Positions 35,300 to 46,534 of a DNA stretch of 64,000 nt are shown piece by piece. Each line of letters starts with the position of its first letter. Position 1 is the stretch's first letter. The notes under the pieces are model-generated. The model was not told the origin of the DNA. It worked only from the letters and a program-made list of their open reading frames with translations, and did no database searches. This DNA comes from Cristatella mucedo (Eukaryota; Bryozoa; Phylactolaemata; Cristatellidae), in the NCBI GenBank assembly GCA_009760855.2, contig WPIO01000009.1, forward strand, positions 1,271,001 to 1,335,000, in the 5' to 3' direction. The position numbers were made by a program, and so were the translations under genes.

Positions 35300-36170
35300 C
35301 TGACTAGGGTTGATACTTTTCCACTAATTTACATCCATTGGGAGACTGTACCCTTCAGTTATTATTAACCTAAAACGTTTAGCTCACTGCCAATAGTCAT
35401 ACAGGAATTCTTTAATTAAGAGGTCATACTAGTGAATCTAAAATATACATCGTATGCCTAGCCTTCCCTCTCACAAATTGCAACGTCTTTATGTTCGGTA
35501 TCACTAAACAAATTATGTAAAACATGATTTCTGACGATAATGTATTACCTCTGCTCAGTGTCATATTTCAAAGTCTTTCCAGCAGCGCTTTAATAAACTT
35601 AGTACGTTTAAATGATCCCTACCTCAGGGATCATGATATAAATTTGCCATTAGCGTCTATAGGTGAGTATTGTGTTGCTCATTCAAGCAATACTCTTGGA
35701 TGCTTTTGCCGGCTAGCATCAGCAAGATACTTGGTTAATCTTTAGAAATTTATTGATACTTCTCATGCATGGAGTCGTGAAACAGCCGAATAGAAATGAA
35801 ATTGCTGTGCGGAAATGTATAAAATCTGTTAGTATTACCGTTTCGAATAGTATTAATTTTGGTGTAAATATGCATTTGATACGTAGTTTTTATACTTTAT
35901 TCCTGATATATGTAGACTGTTTAGCCTCCAGTTGGATGCTCTAAAATAATTTCATTATTCAAGGGATAAAAAGTCAACAGTAGACTCCCCGAGTCATGTG
36001 TGCCTATTTGGTCTCAAGATGAGCTGTGGGGCTAGAAGTCATATCAGCCATGCAATTCTTTGTGCCTAGACTCAAGTTATGAAGCTCTAACAATGTAAAC
36101 GACTTCCCCACGACCACAGTTCACAATATCTCCCAGCCAAACAGAACTTATTGAGGGTAGTAAGTGTATT
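35300..36170. other. Unannotated AT-rich DNA
   Basis: No gene is supported. A small perfect hairpin, ATGATCCCT and its complement separated by 5 nt, lies at 35612-35634. Confidence 0.4.
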
Positions 36171-36174
36171 TGAC

Positions 36175-36547
36175 TAAGTCTTTGGAGACCGTGCCTTTAG
36201 TCCGTATTCTTCCAATGCCTGGATCTCACTCCCGCCTTGAGTCACAATATCGTCCGACTTGACCAAGTTTAAACAGAAACTAAAAATGCACCTATGGATC
36301 GCAGAATTTAGTGGTTCTCTGATTCACCTTTATGGGCTTATGCGTGCTGAAGCCGTTCTTGCTGCCACAAACCATGCTTGCATGGGGACACTGTGCATGT
36401 CGCCTTTAACCATATTCTTGTTGTTTATCAAGTACGATACCTCTCAACATTCGATCGTGCTTTCTTTGCAGTAAATGTAGAGGGCATTAAAAAGAGATTG
36501 GTTCTCTGAGGGTGCTTTATCCAGTTCACTATTATTATTATTAATGT
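36175..36547 (+). pseudogene. LINE-A 3' end
   Basis: It starts at TTTGGAGACCGTGCCTTTAG (the FGDRAFSS block) and runs through the C-terminal coding block. It continues through the 3' UTR (TTGCATGGGGACACTGTGCA) and hairpin (GGGCATTAAAAAGAGATTGG ... GAGGGTGCTTTATC) to (ATT)n at 36529-36543. Confidence 0.85.
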
Positions 36548-36549
36548 CA

Positions 36550-37525
36550 TTATAAATCCGTATCGGTCACCTGAACATTTCATTACGAAGCAACTCGCAT
36601 TGCTTTTAATCAACGAGATCCCTTCTTAGTGCAATGAAGACCAACGGGCCTACGACCTACAGTGTCATTTGAGAAAGAAGCTTCTTCGGTCTGCCGGAAG
36701 ATGTTTTTAAATGGCTTCGCATTGGTCGTTTAAGCCCTTGCCCAGCATCGTACAAAGGTCAACAATTGCACTTTGCCCTTCCTAATGTAAACAAGGTCCG
36801 GCTCGATGGTCACACTGATGACCAACTGCTTACTAAGGATTCCTTACGGGAAATACCAGGGATCTCGCAGAGTGGCCTAGATGATGTCGAGCAACAGCAG
36901 TGTGAGCAGGACAGTTCTAGCATCAAACAGTGCTGGAGAATCACCGGGCCCTAATGGCCAGCCAAGCATGCAGGTATTCCCAGTTTTCCGAGAATTATCT
37001 AAGTCGATCCCTCGGCAGTCACTCTTTTGAAAAAGTGGTCTGCTGTTTCCTAGTCCTAGCCCTGAGTGAAAGCCAGTGTAAGTCTGTTATTATGTCGGCT
37101 GAAAGTAACCTGTCGCACCAGCCGTAATATACAAGTTATTGTTCTGATTTTTCTGATACTTTGGTTTTTTCAGGGCTGCATACAGAATATAAAGCACTGT
37201 GTTGCTATCGTTCGCGATTTGGTGGGTTAGATCTTGGAAAAATTAGTGGTACTACCAGAAATAGTGATAGTTTGATATCATAACAACCCTAATCACACGT
37301 CAGCGTTCTGTAATTGTCAGATGCTACCATGCTTTGCCATCAAAACCTTACTAAAGCTCATCATTTAAAAGTGATTTTATAGATGATCATTATATCAGGA
37401 TTAAATATGATTTTAAAAGCGAAGAGGAATGAATCCTTATAATAGGGATAACGTAACTAAAATAAAAAAGAATGCTCACAATTTGTGGGATAGTGACGAA
37501 TTTTACTGTCATATATGGTTATACA
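36550..37525. other. Unannotated DNA
   Basis: No confident feature. The segment around 36900-37060 reads weakly like the TGPDG-type linker upstream of a non-LTR reverse transcriptase, but it is too decayed to assign. Confidence 0.3.
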
Positions 37526-37526
37526 T

Positions 37527-37672
37527 ATCATTTGTGCAGCGCCCTAAGAGAACTTGATCTCTATTCAGACGCCTCACACAGGCCTCTGGGCTCGAGCACA
37601 CGACCTCAGCTAGACCTTGGTGGGCTGAGCACCTTAACCGCTGGACCAAACCATCTCGGCAATGCTTGAACC
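37527..37672 (-). repeat. SINE-1 copy, near full length
   Basis: The minus strand reads GCCGAGATGGTTTGGTCCAG and CGGTTAAGGTGCTC (A-box side, about 37628-37665). A B box follows (TGCTCGAGCCC, about 37587-37597), then GTGAGGCGTCTGAATAGAGA and the hairpin closing arm AGGGCGCTGC. It aligns throughout with the copy at 26292-26455. Confidence 0.85.
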
Positions 37673-37674
37673 TT

Positions 37675-38040
37675 TCTGTCTGCAGTGAAGAAACTAGCAT
37701 GCATGCTGTGAAAACGTCTGCGAAAAAAATGCAGGCTCTCTAAATCAATCTCACAAATGTAATTAATGATGCAGCCTAGTATTACAATTTGTATAATCGA
37801 CAATACTAGTAATAATTAAAACAATCTGGCCCTATTGTATTCTCCTTATAGTTACTCAACCAGGCGCACCAGCAGCTAGACGAAAGCTTAAATACAAATC
37901 ATTCAATTTGAACAACAAGTTTACAATGGTAATCCACGGTGCACACAAGGAAGCCTATGTCAGCGTTTTATGTAACAAGAAATGCAATTTAAGTTTCGAT
38001 TCAGATTTTCAAATGCATGTCGCTCATGTCAAACCAGTAG
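37675..38040. other. Unannotated spacer
   Basis: It is the 3' flank of the cysteine-rich gene. No feature was recognised. Confidence 0.45.
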
Positions 38041-38045
38041 GACAA

Positions 38046-38414
38046 TCAGTGGTTTCGGAGATGAGTGTCGCCGGAAAATTTCACCTGAACAACCAATCCT
38101 TTCAGTAAAGCAATATCTTCACCATTTTCTGGCGATGCCATTTTTTTAAGTAAAGTAAATGATTTGAGATGCTGCTTTCCCGGCTGTGTAGGTCGCTGGA
38201 GTCTATGATTTGAATGGTCGCCAACAGGGTCACGGCAAATGCACCGTCCAATAAAGATGGGAACATTCAGACGACGTCGGCAAAATCCGGTTTGGCCACG
38301 AGGACAAGGGCAGTCCCTGGCTTTGGTGCACGAAATTCTTGTAGAGGACACGCTGTTTGCAAGAATAGAAAATATCGTGAACGCCATTGCTGTGTGGATT
38401 ATAATACTCTTCAT
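38046..38414 (-). CDS. Small secreted six-cysteine protein
   Basis: The frame from ATG at 38414 encodes 122 residues. Residues 1-24 form a classic signal peptide (basic residue, hydrophobic core, small residues SVSS before the likely cleavage site). A compact core follows with cysteines at 29, 35, 37, 45, 58 and 60 (C-x5-C-x-C-x7-C-x12-C-x-C) and the conserved block CRRRLNVPIFIGRCIC. The remaining 60 residues are polar without cysteine. A splice acceptor-like TTCTGTTACAG ends about 6 nt before the ATG, implying a 5' untranslated exon upstream; a possible donor (CAGGTGAAA) near 38085 means the true 3' end may differ. A frameshifted paralogue lies 11.7 kb away on the same strand. The spacing resembles small disulfide-rich extracellular peptides broadly, but matches no family I can name; an immune or signalling role would be a guess. 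Confidence 0.55.
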   Translation of the reverse strand: MKSIIIHTAMAFTIFSILANSVSSTRISCTKARDCPCPRGQTGFCRRRLNVPIFIGRCICRDPVGDHSNHRLQRPTQPGKQHLKSFTLLKKMASPENGEDIALLKGLVVQVKFSGDTHLRNH

Positions 38415-38419
38415 TTTAC

Positions 38420-39770
38420 CTGTAACAGAAAAATTAGGTTACGTGAATTGATTGGCTGAAAGAGTAATTATTATGTAGGCAATCAGTCTGAACATGCTGC
38501 CAGTTTAACTGGCAAAGTATATTGCAAGGCAGGAGTGGTTGATTTTTTGTCCTGAAATTAATTGCTGTTCCGCTTAGTAGCAAACTTGGAGATATGAGAT
38601 GTAAATAGTATATGTTCATGCTGTGTATATGAAACCAATAATACCCGGATCCTACGAGGTAGACTTTTCTAAACATGATTACTTAGAGATGCCACCTCTT
38701 GTTTGAAGCGTCACTTTTTTCTATTGCTTCCACACCAAGTTTATTGCATACTAAGACTAACCTCAAATCTTGAATCTAATTAGAATTCTATTAAATTATG
38801 TGCTAATGGCTCTCTCAAACTCAAGCTGCTTCCATGCGAGCATATTAATGCATATGATTATGGACGAAAACATCAGATCGGATTGATGCCTGTAATTCAG
38901 AGAGAATAAAGTACAATCTGATCGTTTTTATTTAGTAGTATAATTCTGAAGAATGTGTCTGTCATTCACAGACGTAGAACTAGCATGGTGGTAAACAGTT
39001 CAGCATTGGCTGATGTTCGAGAATCGTTCTGGGAGAGAAAGGAACTTCAGAACCTGTGAAGATTAGCTGGACCCTAATTTGATAAAGACTAAACCTTGCG
39101 GCCCAACACCGACGTTTCTCACACGTTTACTTTGATAAGAAATTTAACCCTTATAACCAAAAATGTGTTGCTTGACTAGTTTCAAAGGCGTTCATAGAGT
39201 CATTTCATATCAGGAGCACCTCAAAGTGCAACTGAAATCCTTGGGTTCTTTTACAATATAACTACATCAAACCTCTACGGATAGGCTGTTTCTGAGAAAC
39301 CATTATTGAATGCGAAAGACTACGTAGATAATGGCGAGCTACCTTCAGATGACCATCTTCAGAAATTCACCTCATTTGTAGGAGAATATATTATGAATAG
39401 GTTCACCCACTCACTTCTGCCTTGATTTCTCCTAAAATCTGGAAGCAGTAGTCTCGAGGGTTAGTAAGAAAACTTGAAAGGACATGTACCAAAAGAGACC
39501 GGCTTTTGGTAACTGCTTGAAGTAGCTTCAACGTATACATAGCTGCTCAGGGGAGCACTAGAGTAAGTAAACACAGATTGTTCTGGTTTGTTATTAGGGC
39601 CAGCTTCATCCAGTGGTTCGAGTAAAAAGAACTGACTCAGTTATATTGTCTTAAGTGGACGCAAATAAAAAGGCTTTAATCGAATTAGGCATAGTGACCA
39701 CTGCAGAATGTGATCTCTAAAGTTAAACTGTGTGTTCTTAAGCCAGTAAAGTCAGAAGAGTTCGACCAGG
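38420..39770. other. Unannotated DNA upstream of the cysteine-rich gene
   Basis: This would hold the promoter and 5' exon of the minus-strand gene. I cannot point to a convincing TATA box or donor site. Confidence 0.35.
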
Positions 39771-39774
39771 TAGC

Positions 39775-39927
39775 TGATTTAACAGCCTCATTAGTACACC
39801 AACAGAAGAGCCTTGATGGCCATCACCACTGCTTGCAGCAGCAAGATAGGTTCGTTCATTGTACGATTCGAACCAAGACCTCGTGGCCAAGATCATTACA
39901 AGAAACACAAGTAGACAAGACAAACAT
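39775..39927 (-). repeat. SINE-2 copy
   Basis: On the minus strand a B-box-like GGTTCGAATC (plus about 39864-39873) is followed by the body ATCAAGGCTCTTCTGTTGG. The family tail GAGGCTGTTAAATCAGCTA then reads at about 39775-39793. The head is partly eroded. Confidence 0.75.
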
Positions 39928-39929
39928 GC

Positions 39930-40385
39930 AGAGTGTTTATCCTCTGAATACCTCCTGCTATTCAGACTTCAATAATGCACCTATGCAATAATTGCATTAA
40001 AGCTCCATTAAAATTTAAAAAACGATCGGGGAACCATCTTTTACAGTGGTACTTCTTTACGATGCGAATTAAAAAGCTACCACCAGAACAAAGAAAACCC
40101 AAGTTTTAGGCAAACAATAAACAAATCAAGTAAATGGACCAGGGTGACATATTTTTTAGTCGCGTGGTATGTTGGCTTCATTGTTGGACACTGAAACTTG
40201 CGGTGATTTTAAAATGCATCACTTAATTCAATTGCCGTTGTTACACTATGGTAATCATTTTAAAAGTGCAGCAACGCATTTTAGTATTAATTTGACTAGT
40301 ATCTAGATACTAAACGATTGTTTGGTAAGCAAAATAATTACCTTTGTAATTAATATATTCATTAAAGCCTGCCGTAAGTACTCAC
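39930..40385. other. Unannotated spacer
   Basis: Nothing recognisable. Confidence 0.45.
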
Positions 40386-40386
40386 T

Positions 40387-40569
40387 TCACAGGTAGCCGT
40401 ACCGTCCCTCTGCACCGCTGGGATGAGTTAAGTGCTCGGCACCTGCAGGTAGCAGCCAAATCGTCGAGATATACCTCTGAGAGGAATGAGTGTCCCCCTT
40501 CACTGCAATGAATTGCTCAACCCGAGAGTCATTGATGCATGAGTGGAGGTGTAGACTCATGCCATGCAT
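40387..40569 (-). other. GC-richer 60-codon ORF, unassigned
   Basis: The minus-strand frame (MHGMSLHLHSC... to ...GAEGRYGYL) lies in a short tract richer in GC than its flanks. It has a mixed, protein-like composition with no signal peptide or zinc-finger pattern. I do not recognise it, and nothing around it looks like a promoter or exon border. It could be a fragment of another repeat family or a chance frame. Confidence 0.15.
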
Positions 40570-40571
40570 AG

Positions 40572-41995
40572 GTAACAGCCTTTATATGTGGAGCACTTGC
40601 ATGCTTAGGTCCAATAGAAACTCGCGGATTTCGAAGTCTTTCCATTATTGGCCACGCCTCATCGGTTGTCTTTTTCGCCTACCTGTACAGGCTTTACTGA
40701 CGTAGGTAGTAGGGATTGGGCATAATCAAGATTTCCATGGTAGAACGGCTAGTTTTGGTAGCATATTAACCATTAAAAGTCTAGCAATTATCAAATTAGC
40801 TTTCAGATATCACTGACTCTATTTTAGATGAGTGGTCAGTTGGGCTAACTGCTTGAACCTATTTTTGCCCAGCCAATGATAAATTGAATTTAGGATTATA
40901 TACTCCCTTAATTCACATCTGATACAAGCTTTCAGATTGTCACTGAGATGGCTAGCAGATCTAGCAATAGCCACAGTACGATGATTAAGCGGAACCAATT
41001 ACTGCTGGGTTTTTCAGAATCACTAATTTGTTTGGAGACTAATAAATGCCAGAGCTCAGGCAGAGTTCATTCTTTGTATACATGTGATTGGCCATTACCT
41101 AATTTATTGCAGACAATCAGTATTAGCTGTTTCCTTGCATCTTTGTAGTCTCCTGTCGTGGTATTATGGGTAATGGATATCTATTTAGTCCTACCTCAGT
41201 TTCGATTTGAAAAAAGTTCATGTACCACTAATTCTTCAAAAGCCAAGTTAAGGCTGAAATTATCTCGACCGGCTCCTTTTCATAGGTTATCACAGCTCAG
41301 TGCCGATGGATCAATTGCTGCTAATGCAAAATCCGACCTCCTTCCTCGATGATTCTTTTCCAGTTCCCGGGATCCTTATGACCGTGTCCCAGTGTTGCCC
41401 TCTCCCTATGCAGTCTCAGCATCAGCCTGCTACCGCCTGTCTCCTCTTTGCATTTAGCTTCAATCCGTAGAATTTTATTTTTTCAGTCCCAGGTTTGCTA
41501 TCTCTTGGGCAAAACCTTACCTTCATTTGAACTGTCTAGTCATATCTATTTTTCTCCTCATTACCTGGCCTTCACTTATGATTGAGTATTTATAATAATT
41601 ATTTTATTAAATATTTTCTTAAATTAGCTTATCCAGTCTGTTTGAGTTTATTAGTTTTCCGTGCATTCTTTTACCATCTCAAATCTACATTACTAGTAAA
41701 AACGATCTTTATAATAGTGCCACAAGAAAATATCAATTCGCACAATTTGTTAAAACAGTTTACTTTGAAGTTGTCCTGTTCAGACCTATGAAGTTATATT
41801 TGGCGTGTCGTTTATTAAGCCGATTTAGTAATTCCAATAACTGCAATTACAAAGGTCAAAGCCTAGCAAGATTGTGCCAAGTTACCAGACCAAACTAGCA
41901 CGATTACTATGGTGGAAATTTGTGTTTAACAAATGTTTACAATTTCGGGAGTTTTATAATAAAGTCAATAACTAAACTTGAGCATACAATGAAAT
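40572..41995. other. Unannotated DNA (1.4 kb)
   Basis: No feature was recognised. Confidence 0.45.
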
Positions 41996-41997
41996 AT

Positions 41998-42715
41998 ATA
42001 TCTCCACATGTAATTCCACCGAGTCATAAAGACTATGTGGATGTTACGCAGGAGAGTTTCGTATTGCCAACTCACAGCCAAAGCGGCTTTCAGTGGGCAT
42101 TCAGTAGCAAACAGACTTAGTGTCACGAAACAAAGAGAAAGTGGGAAGCATTGCAAAGTCAGGAGAGCAGTTGAGGTAGAGAGCAGCATGGAAGTAGCAG
42201 CTCAGTACCGCTGAAAAGGATGAGCCACTGTCGGCAGCAGGAAAGTAGTTGCCGTTGCCTAAGAATTGTAGAAGCGAGTTCAACAATCTAGGACCAGCAG
42301 AGCTAAAGCTTCTGGTGCCAACGGTTTTTAAGCCAATGAATGAATCAGCTAATGTATTGTCCATACTGGACCTGATGGAGCGAAGAGGCTCAAGCTGGTG
42401 CAGCAGTTCAGCTAGGTATAGATGAGCCAAGCTGTGGTGGACCTTGTGGGTCAATGTAAGAACTTTCCCCTTGTTTCCAATGATCAGCCGGCAGCCTCCT
42501 AGCTCTTGTGGCAAAGGAGACGCGTACTCAAGCTTCTGGGACTTCAAGAATAGCCTTGCAGCAATATTCATTGTCACCTGCAGTGGCCTAGTAGCTTGCT
42601 TTGGTAGCCCAGCCAAATGGGAATGACAATAATCAAGCTTAGGCAGAACTAAGGAGGTAGTTAAATTATTAGCAAGCCACGGTAGACGACAGGTCCTAGG
42701 CATGGCTTAGCCAAT
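41998..42715 (-). pseudogene. LINE-B 3' portion
   Basis: A minus-strand frame (42703-42101) reads LVLPKLDYCHSHLAGLPKQA, the AARLFLKSQKLEYASPL block, YLAELLHQLEPLRS and GTRSFSSAGPRLLNSLLQFL. It is followed by the LINE-B 3' UTR and hairpin (near 42008-42050). It is more intact than most copies but lacks the RT core and tail. Confidence 0.9.
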
Positions 42716-42719
42716 CATA

Positions 42720-42945
42720 GAGAATGCTAAAATAATGATTGATTTTGCACAAATGGTAAAAAAAAACATTCCTTTAATTTTGTTAAATATCGCTAATAAC
42801 AGACGAGACTGTTGCTGTATGAGGATTTATTAGCAACTGCTAATTTTAGAAAATAGCATAATATCAGCTGTTGGCGACCTTGCTGCCAGTGTATTCTTAA
42901 GGTAATTAGTTATTAACCAAATATATATTTAAACTAAAGCAAGAA
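42720..42945. other. Spacer between LINE-B and LINE-A
   Basis: AT-rich; nothing recognised. Confidence 0.4.
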
Positions 42946-42947
42946 AA

Positions 42948-44440
42948 CCTCACACCGTGCTAGTAAAATCCAGTCTGGTTTTAGAGCTAATCACGCCACA
43001 GAGTCAGCATTGCTTAGGGTATACAACGACCTACTAAGGAGTGCAGACATGGGTTGAGTGTCTCGGCTCGTTTTGCTCGATCTTTCGGCAGCTTTTGATA
43101 CTATCGTTCACAAAGTTCTTCTAGAGCTCCTCTCATCTTGCCTGGGCATCACTGGCACTGCTCTGCAGGTGTTCAGGTCCTACCTCTGTATGAGAACCCT
43201 AAGTATTGTTGTGAATGGACAAATATCATCTCAGGTACCTTTAAAATATTTGGTACCTCAGGGCTCCCTGCGAGGTCCAGTACTTTTCAAGGTTTATACT
43301 CTCCCTCTTGCACGTGTGATTGCCAAGCACAATCTAGGCTTTCACTTCATGCAGATGACACTCAGTTGTACCTTTGATTTGATCTCTCCCAGCCTTCGAG
43401 CAGATCAAATTCTCTCAATTCACTTACTGCATGCATTGATGACAATCGCACATGGATGACAGCCACTTTTCTAGAACTAAACGATGATGAAACTGACTTG
43501 TTAGTAATGGGCAAGCCCAGTGTGATTCAGCGATTGGAAAGGCTGACTGTCAAAATTGGCTCTGCCAGCATATCTTCTGCTGAATCAGCTCGAAATCTAG
43601 GTGTCATATACCGAAGCAACCTCTCGTTAGACGGCCACGTCAACTCCACAGTCAAATCTGCCTATTTTCAGCTTCATAACATTGCTAAAATTTGGGCTTG
43701 TTTAGATAAGGATACCAAGTCCAAGTTGTTCCATGCATTCGTGACATTCCGTCTCGACTTCTGCAAGTCACTGCTTACTGGCATACTAGCATGTGCGATC
43801 AGGCGATTGCAGCTGGTGCCAAACTCTGCAGCTAGGCTTGTCTGTTGTGAGCGTAGCCGTTGCCACATCCCACCACTTCTCGCCGACCTGCACTGGCTAC
43901 CAGTCAAGAAGCAGATTGACTTTAAGGTTTTGTCACTCACTTTAGGTCCTTTCATTCTATGGCTCCAGCCTATCGCTCCGATGTACTCCCCCTCAGGCCT
44001 AGCATCGTACCACCTGCGTTTCGGAATCCAATAGTCCACAAATACCTCGTACAAAAGCATAAATCCTTTAAAGAGCATGCATTTAGTTTGTATGCTCCCG
44101 AAACCTGGAACTCCCTCCCGACCTGCGTTACAACTTCCCCTGACCTGACCACATTTAAAAGGAACTTAAGAAACACCTATTTAGGACAGCATTTAGTGGG
44201 TCCTAGTGATTTTCCTTGATGTGGTTATGCATGCTGACACTGTGTATGTTGCCACTAACCACATTTGAATGCTGACCCTGTGCATGTCACCCCTAACCAT
44301 ATAATTAATTTCGTTTGTTGGTCAAGTATGATTTTAGTTACCATTCAATTGCATTTCCCTTTGCAGCAAATGTTAAGCGCCTAGAAAGAGATCAAGTTCT
44401 CTGAGGGCGCTTTATCAAGTGCATTATTATTATTGTTACC
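42948..44440 (+). pseudogene. LINE-A with most of the RT and 3' end
   Basis: It begins at the QSGFRANHATESALL block (about 42970). It continues with LVLLDLSAAFDTIVHKVLLE (motif A, catalytic Asp retained) and VPQGSLRGPVLF (motif B, with the initial Gly replaced by Leu). A 1-nt loss at about 43350 then destroys the FYADDT frame, although the bases for ADDT remain. From 43456 a second frame carries LELNDDETDLLVMGK, SARNLGVIY and the thumb-side motifs, and a further shift leads to the C-terminus (ending 44219). The 3' UTR, hairpin and short (ATT)n end at about 44437. Not active, but fairly young. Confidence 0.9.
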
Positions 44441-44444
44441 ACGA

Positions 44445-45295
44445 TTTTTTCTCTTCCGGATAAAATGTGTAATTTAGAACTAAAAGATCCAATATTTTTA
44501 ATACAGGTTATCTTGAGTTTCCTGAATCCACAGAAACCCTTCAAACTGCTGACAATAAATAGGCTTCGAGCATAACTTCTTCTGACTTCACTTTACTAGT
44601 GCAACATTTTGTATTTTGCATCGATAGATATTTATAGATAATTCCTCAGAAATATGTTTAGATTTTGAATTGCCTTTTTTATTCAGGCTCCATATAAAAC
44701 AGAGTTAGAACGTTACTTCAATAGGTTTTTCAGGTACAAATTTTAATAGGTTACATGATTTCAATTTGGTGTTCCTCACCAGATGTAAATGGTGCAATCA
44801 GTCATTTTCCGCTGTGCATCACATATCAACTAGCATGAAGTCTTCATCTTATTAAACAAAGTAGGACTAATTCAAGCTTTCAGCTTAAATTGTGACTTTC
44901 TGTAAAACATTCGTTGACATTTGCAACCATGAAACGATTGCCATGTTAGAATCGGTGAAAATCTTTTCATCAAACATGGACTTAATACTAGTTATTATTA
45001 TCTTAAAACTGGCAGCAAACCTAGCACTGCGATCGCTCAGATTCTAAATGATTGAGTGGCTAGAAAATAATTTAAAAGTCTTTCAATTCAGCCGTCGCTT
45101 CAAATGCTAGAAAGAATTTAGTTGAAACCTGAGTGCAAATACAGATGACACAATTCTTTGTTCTTATATATTTTTGAACGTTCCAAAAATTTAGGATAAG
45201 AATAAGTTAGCAGAACCTATCTTCAAAACTAATTGGATGAGAACTACGGACAGGATACGTCAAAACCTTCGACATCATGCTACTTACCTCCTGAC
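44445..45295. other. Unannotated AT-rich DNA
   Basis: No feature was recognised. Confidence 0.45.
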
Positions 45296-45297
45296 TA

Positions 45298-45412
45298 TAA
45301 CAATAACAATAACAATAATATTAACACACGGGGTAAAGTGACCTCAGATAACTCAATCTTTTTCTAAGGACTTTACATTTCCTACAAAAGAAGCATGATT
45401 GAATGGGTAGAA
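45298..45412 (-). repeat. LINE-A terminal tail, minus strand
   Basis: Reading plus, an (AAT/AAC)n-type run is followed by GACCTCAGATAACTCAATC and GGACTTTACATTTCC, the reverse complement of the LINE-A hairpin and the last part of its 3' UTR. It joins the LINE-B copy head-to-head at about 45412. Confidence 0.75.
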
Positions 45413-46513
45413 CCTCTGGGAAAAGTGATTAAGGCCCATGGAATAGGATGTCACTTTCATGGTGACGATATTCAGTTGTATTTGTCATTTAAACCGTCGG
45501 AATCTGCTGCAGCAACTGAGAAACTGAATGCTTGCCTTGCCGATATTCGATCATAGATGTCGGAAAACTTCCTGAAATGAAATGACGATAAAACCGAACT
45601 GCTGCTCATAGGACACCCTAAGTGTGTGGCTGGATTAAAAGGCTTTGCTGTTCTAATAGGTGTTGCTATTGTGCGACCTTCACCACGTGCTCATAATCTA
45701 GGTGTCGTGTTCGACAGCTGCCTCAATTTCAAAAGCTTCATTCAGAAGACTGCCTCTACAGCTAGCCATCACATCCGATCCCTATCCAAGATTAGGAGCT
45801 GTCTCCCACAGTGGCTTGTAAAAAATTCAACTAGCTCTTTAGTCATGTCTCGGCTTGATTATTGTAATTCCCTTTTGGCTGGGCTGCCAAAGAAAGCTAT
45901 TATGCCACTACAGTGGACTATGAATATGGCTGCAAGGCTGGTCTTCAAGTCCCAGCGGTTTGAGCACGTGTCACCTTTGCTGAAAGAGCTAGGATGGTTG
46001 CCGATTGAGCAAAGCATACAGAGCAAAGTTCTTATGCTTACCCACAAGGCCAGCCATGGCTTGGCTCCTTCCTACCTAGCTGAACTGCTGCATCAGTTTC
46101 AGCCTGTTCGTGCCCTGAGGTCCTGTGTGGACAATAAATTAGCTGTCCCATTCCTCCGCATAAAGACAGTTGGCGACAGAAGCTTTAGCTCTGCAGGTCC
46201 TAGACTGTGGAACTCGCTTCCACAATTCTTATGCAACGACAACTACTCTCCTACTGCCGACTATGACACATCTTTTTCAGAGGTCCTGAACTGCTACTTC
46301 TATGCTGCTCACTACCTCAACTGCTCTCCTGACTGTGCTATGCTTACCACTTTCTCTTTGTTACGTGAGGCGAAGGCTGTTGGCTACCGAATGCGTACCG
46401 AAAGCCGCTTAGGCTGTGAGTGTGCTATACAAAACTCTCCTGCGTAACACCCACATGGTCTTTATGACTTTGTGAAGATACAGACGAAGATGCATCAGAT
46501 TACATTACATTAC
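45413..46513 (+). pseudogene. LINE-B RT C-terminal half and 3' end
   Basis: It starts just upstream of the catalytic box, which reads FHGDDIQLYL (Tyr-Ala replaced by His-Gly, both Asp kept). A stop within the next block (CGATCATAGATG) breaks the frame. From 45626 a long open frame of 273 codons runs through HNLGVVFDSCLNF, SRLDYCNSLLAGLP, AARLVFKSQRFEHVSPLL and GPRLWNSLPQFL and into the 3' UTR. The hairpin (GTAACACCCACATGGTC ... GACTTTGTG) and a short ATTAC tail end it at about 46513. Confidence 0.9.
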
Positions 46514-46534
46514 AAGTAGCACACTCATTTAAAA

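Noticed and set aside
35612-35634. 9-bp perfect hairpin as a regulatory element
   Set aside because: Short palindromes of this size are expected by chance in 64 kb.
38214-38459. 81- and 70-codon plus-strand ORFs
   Set aside because: They are antisense to the cysteine-rich gene, whose minus-strand frame has a signal peptide and a conserved paralogue.
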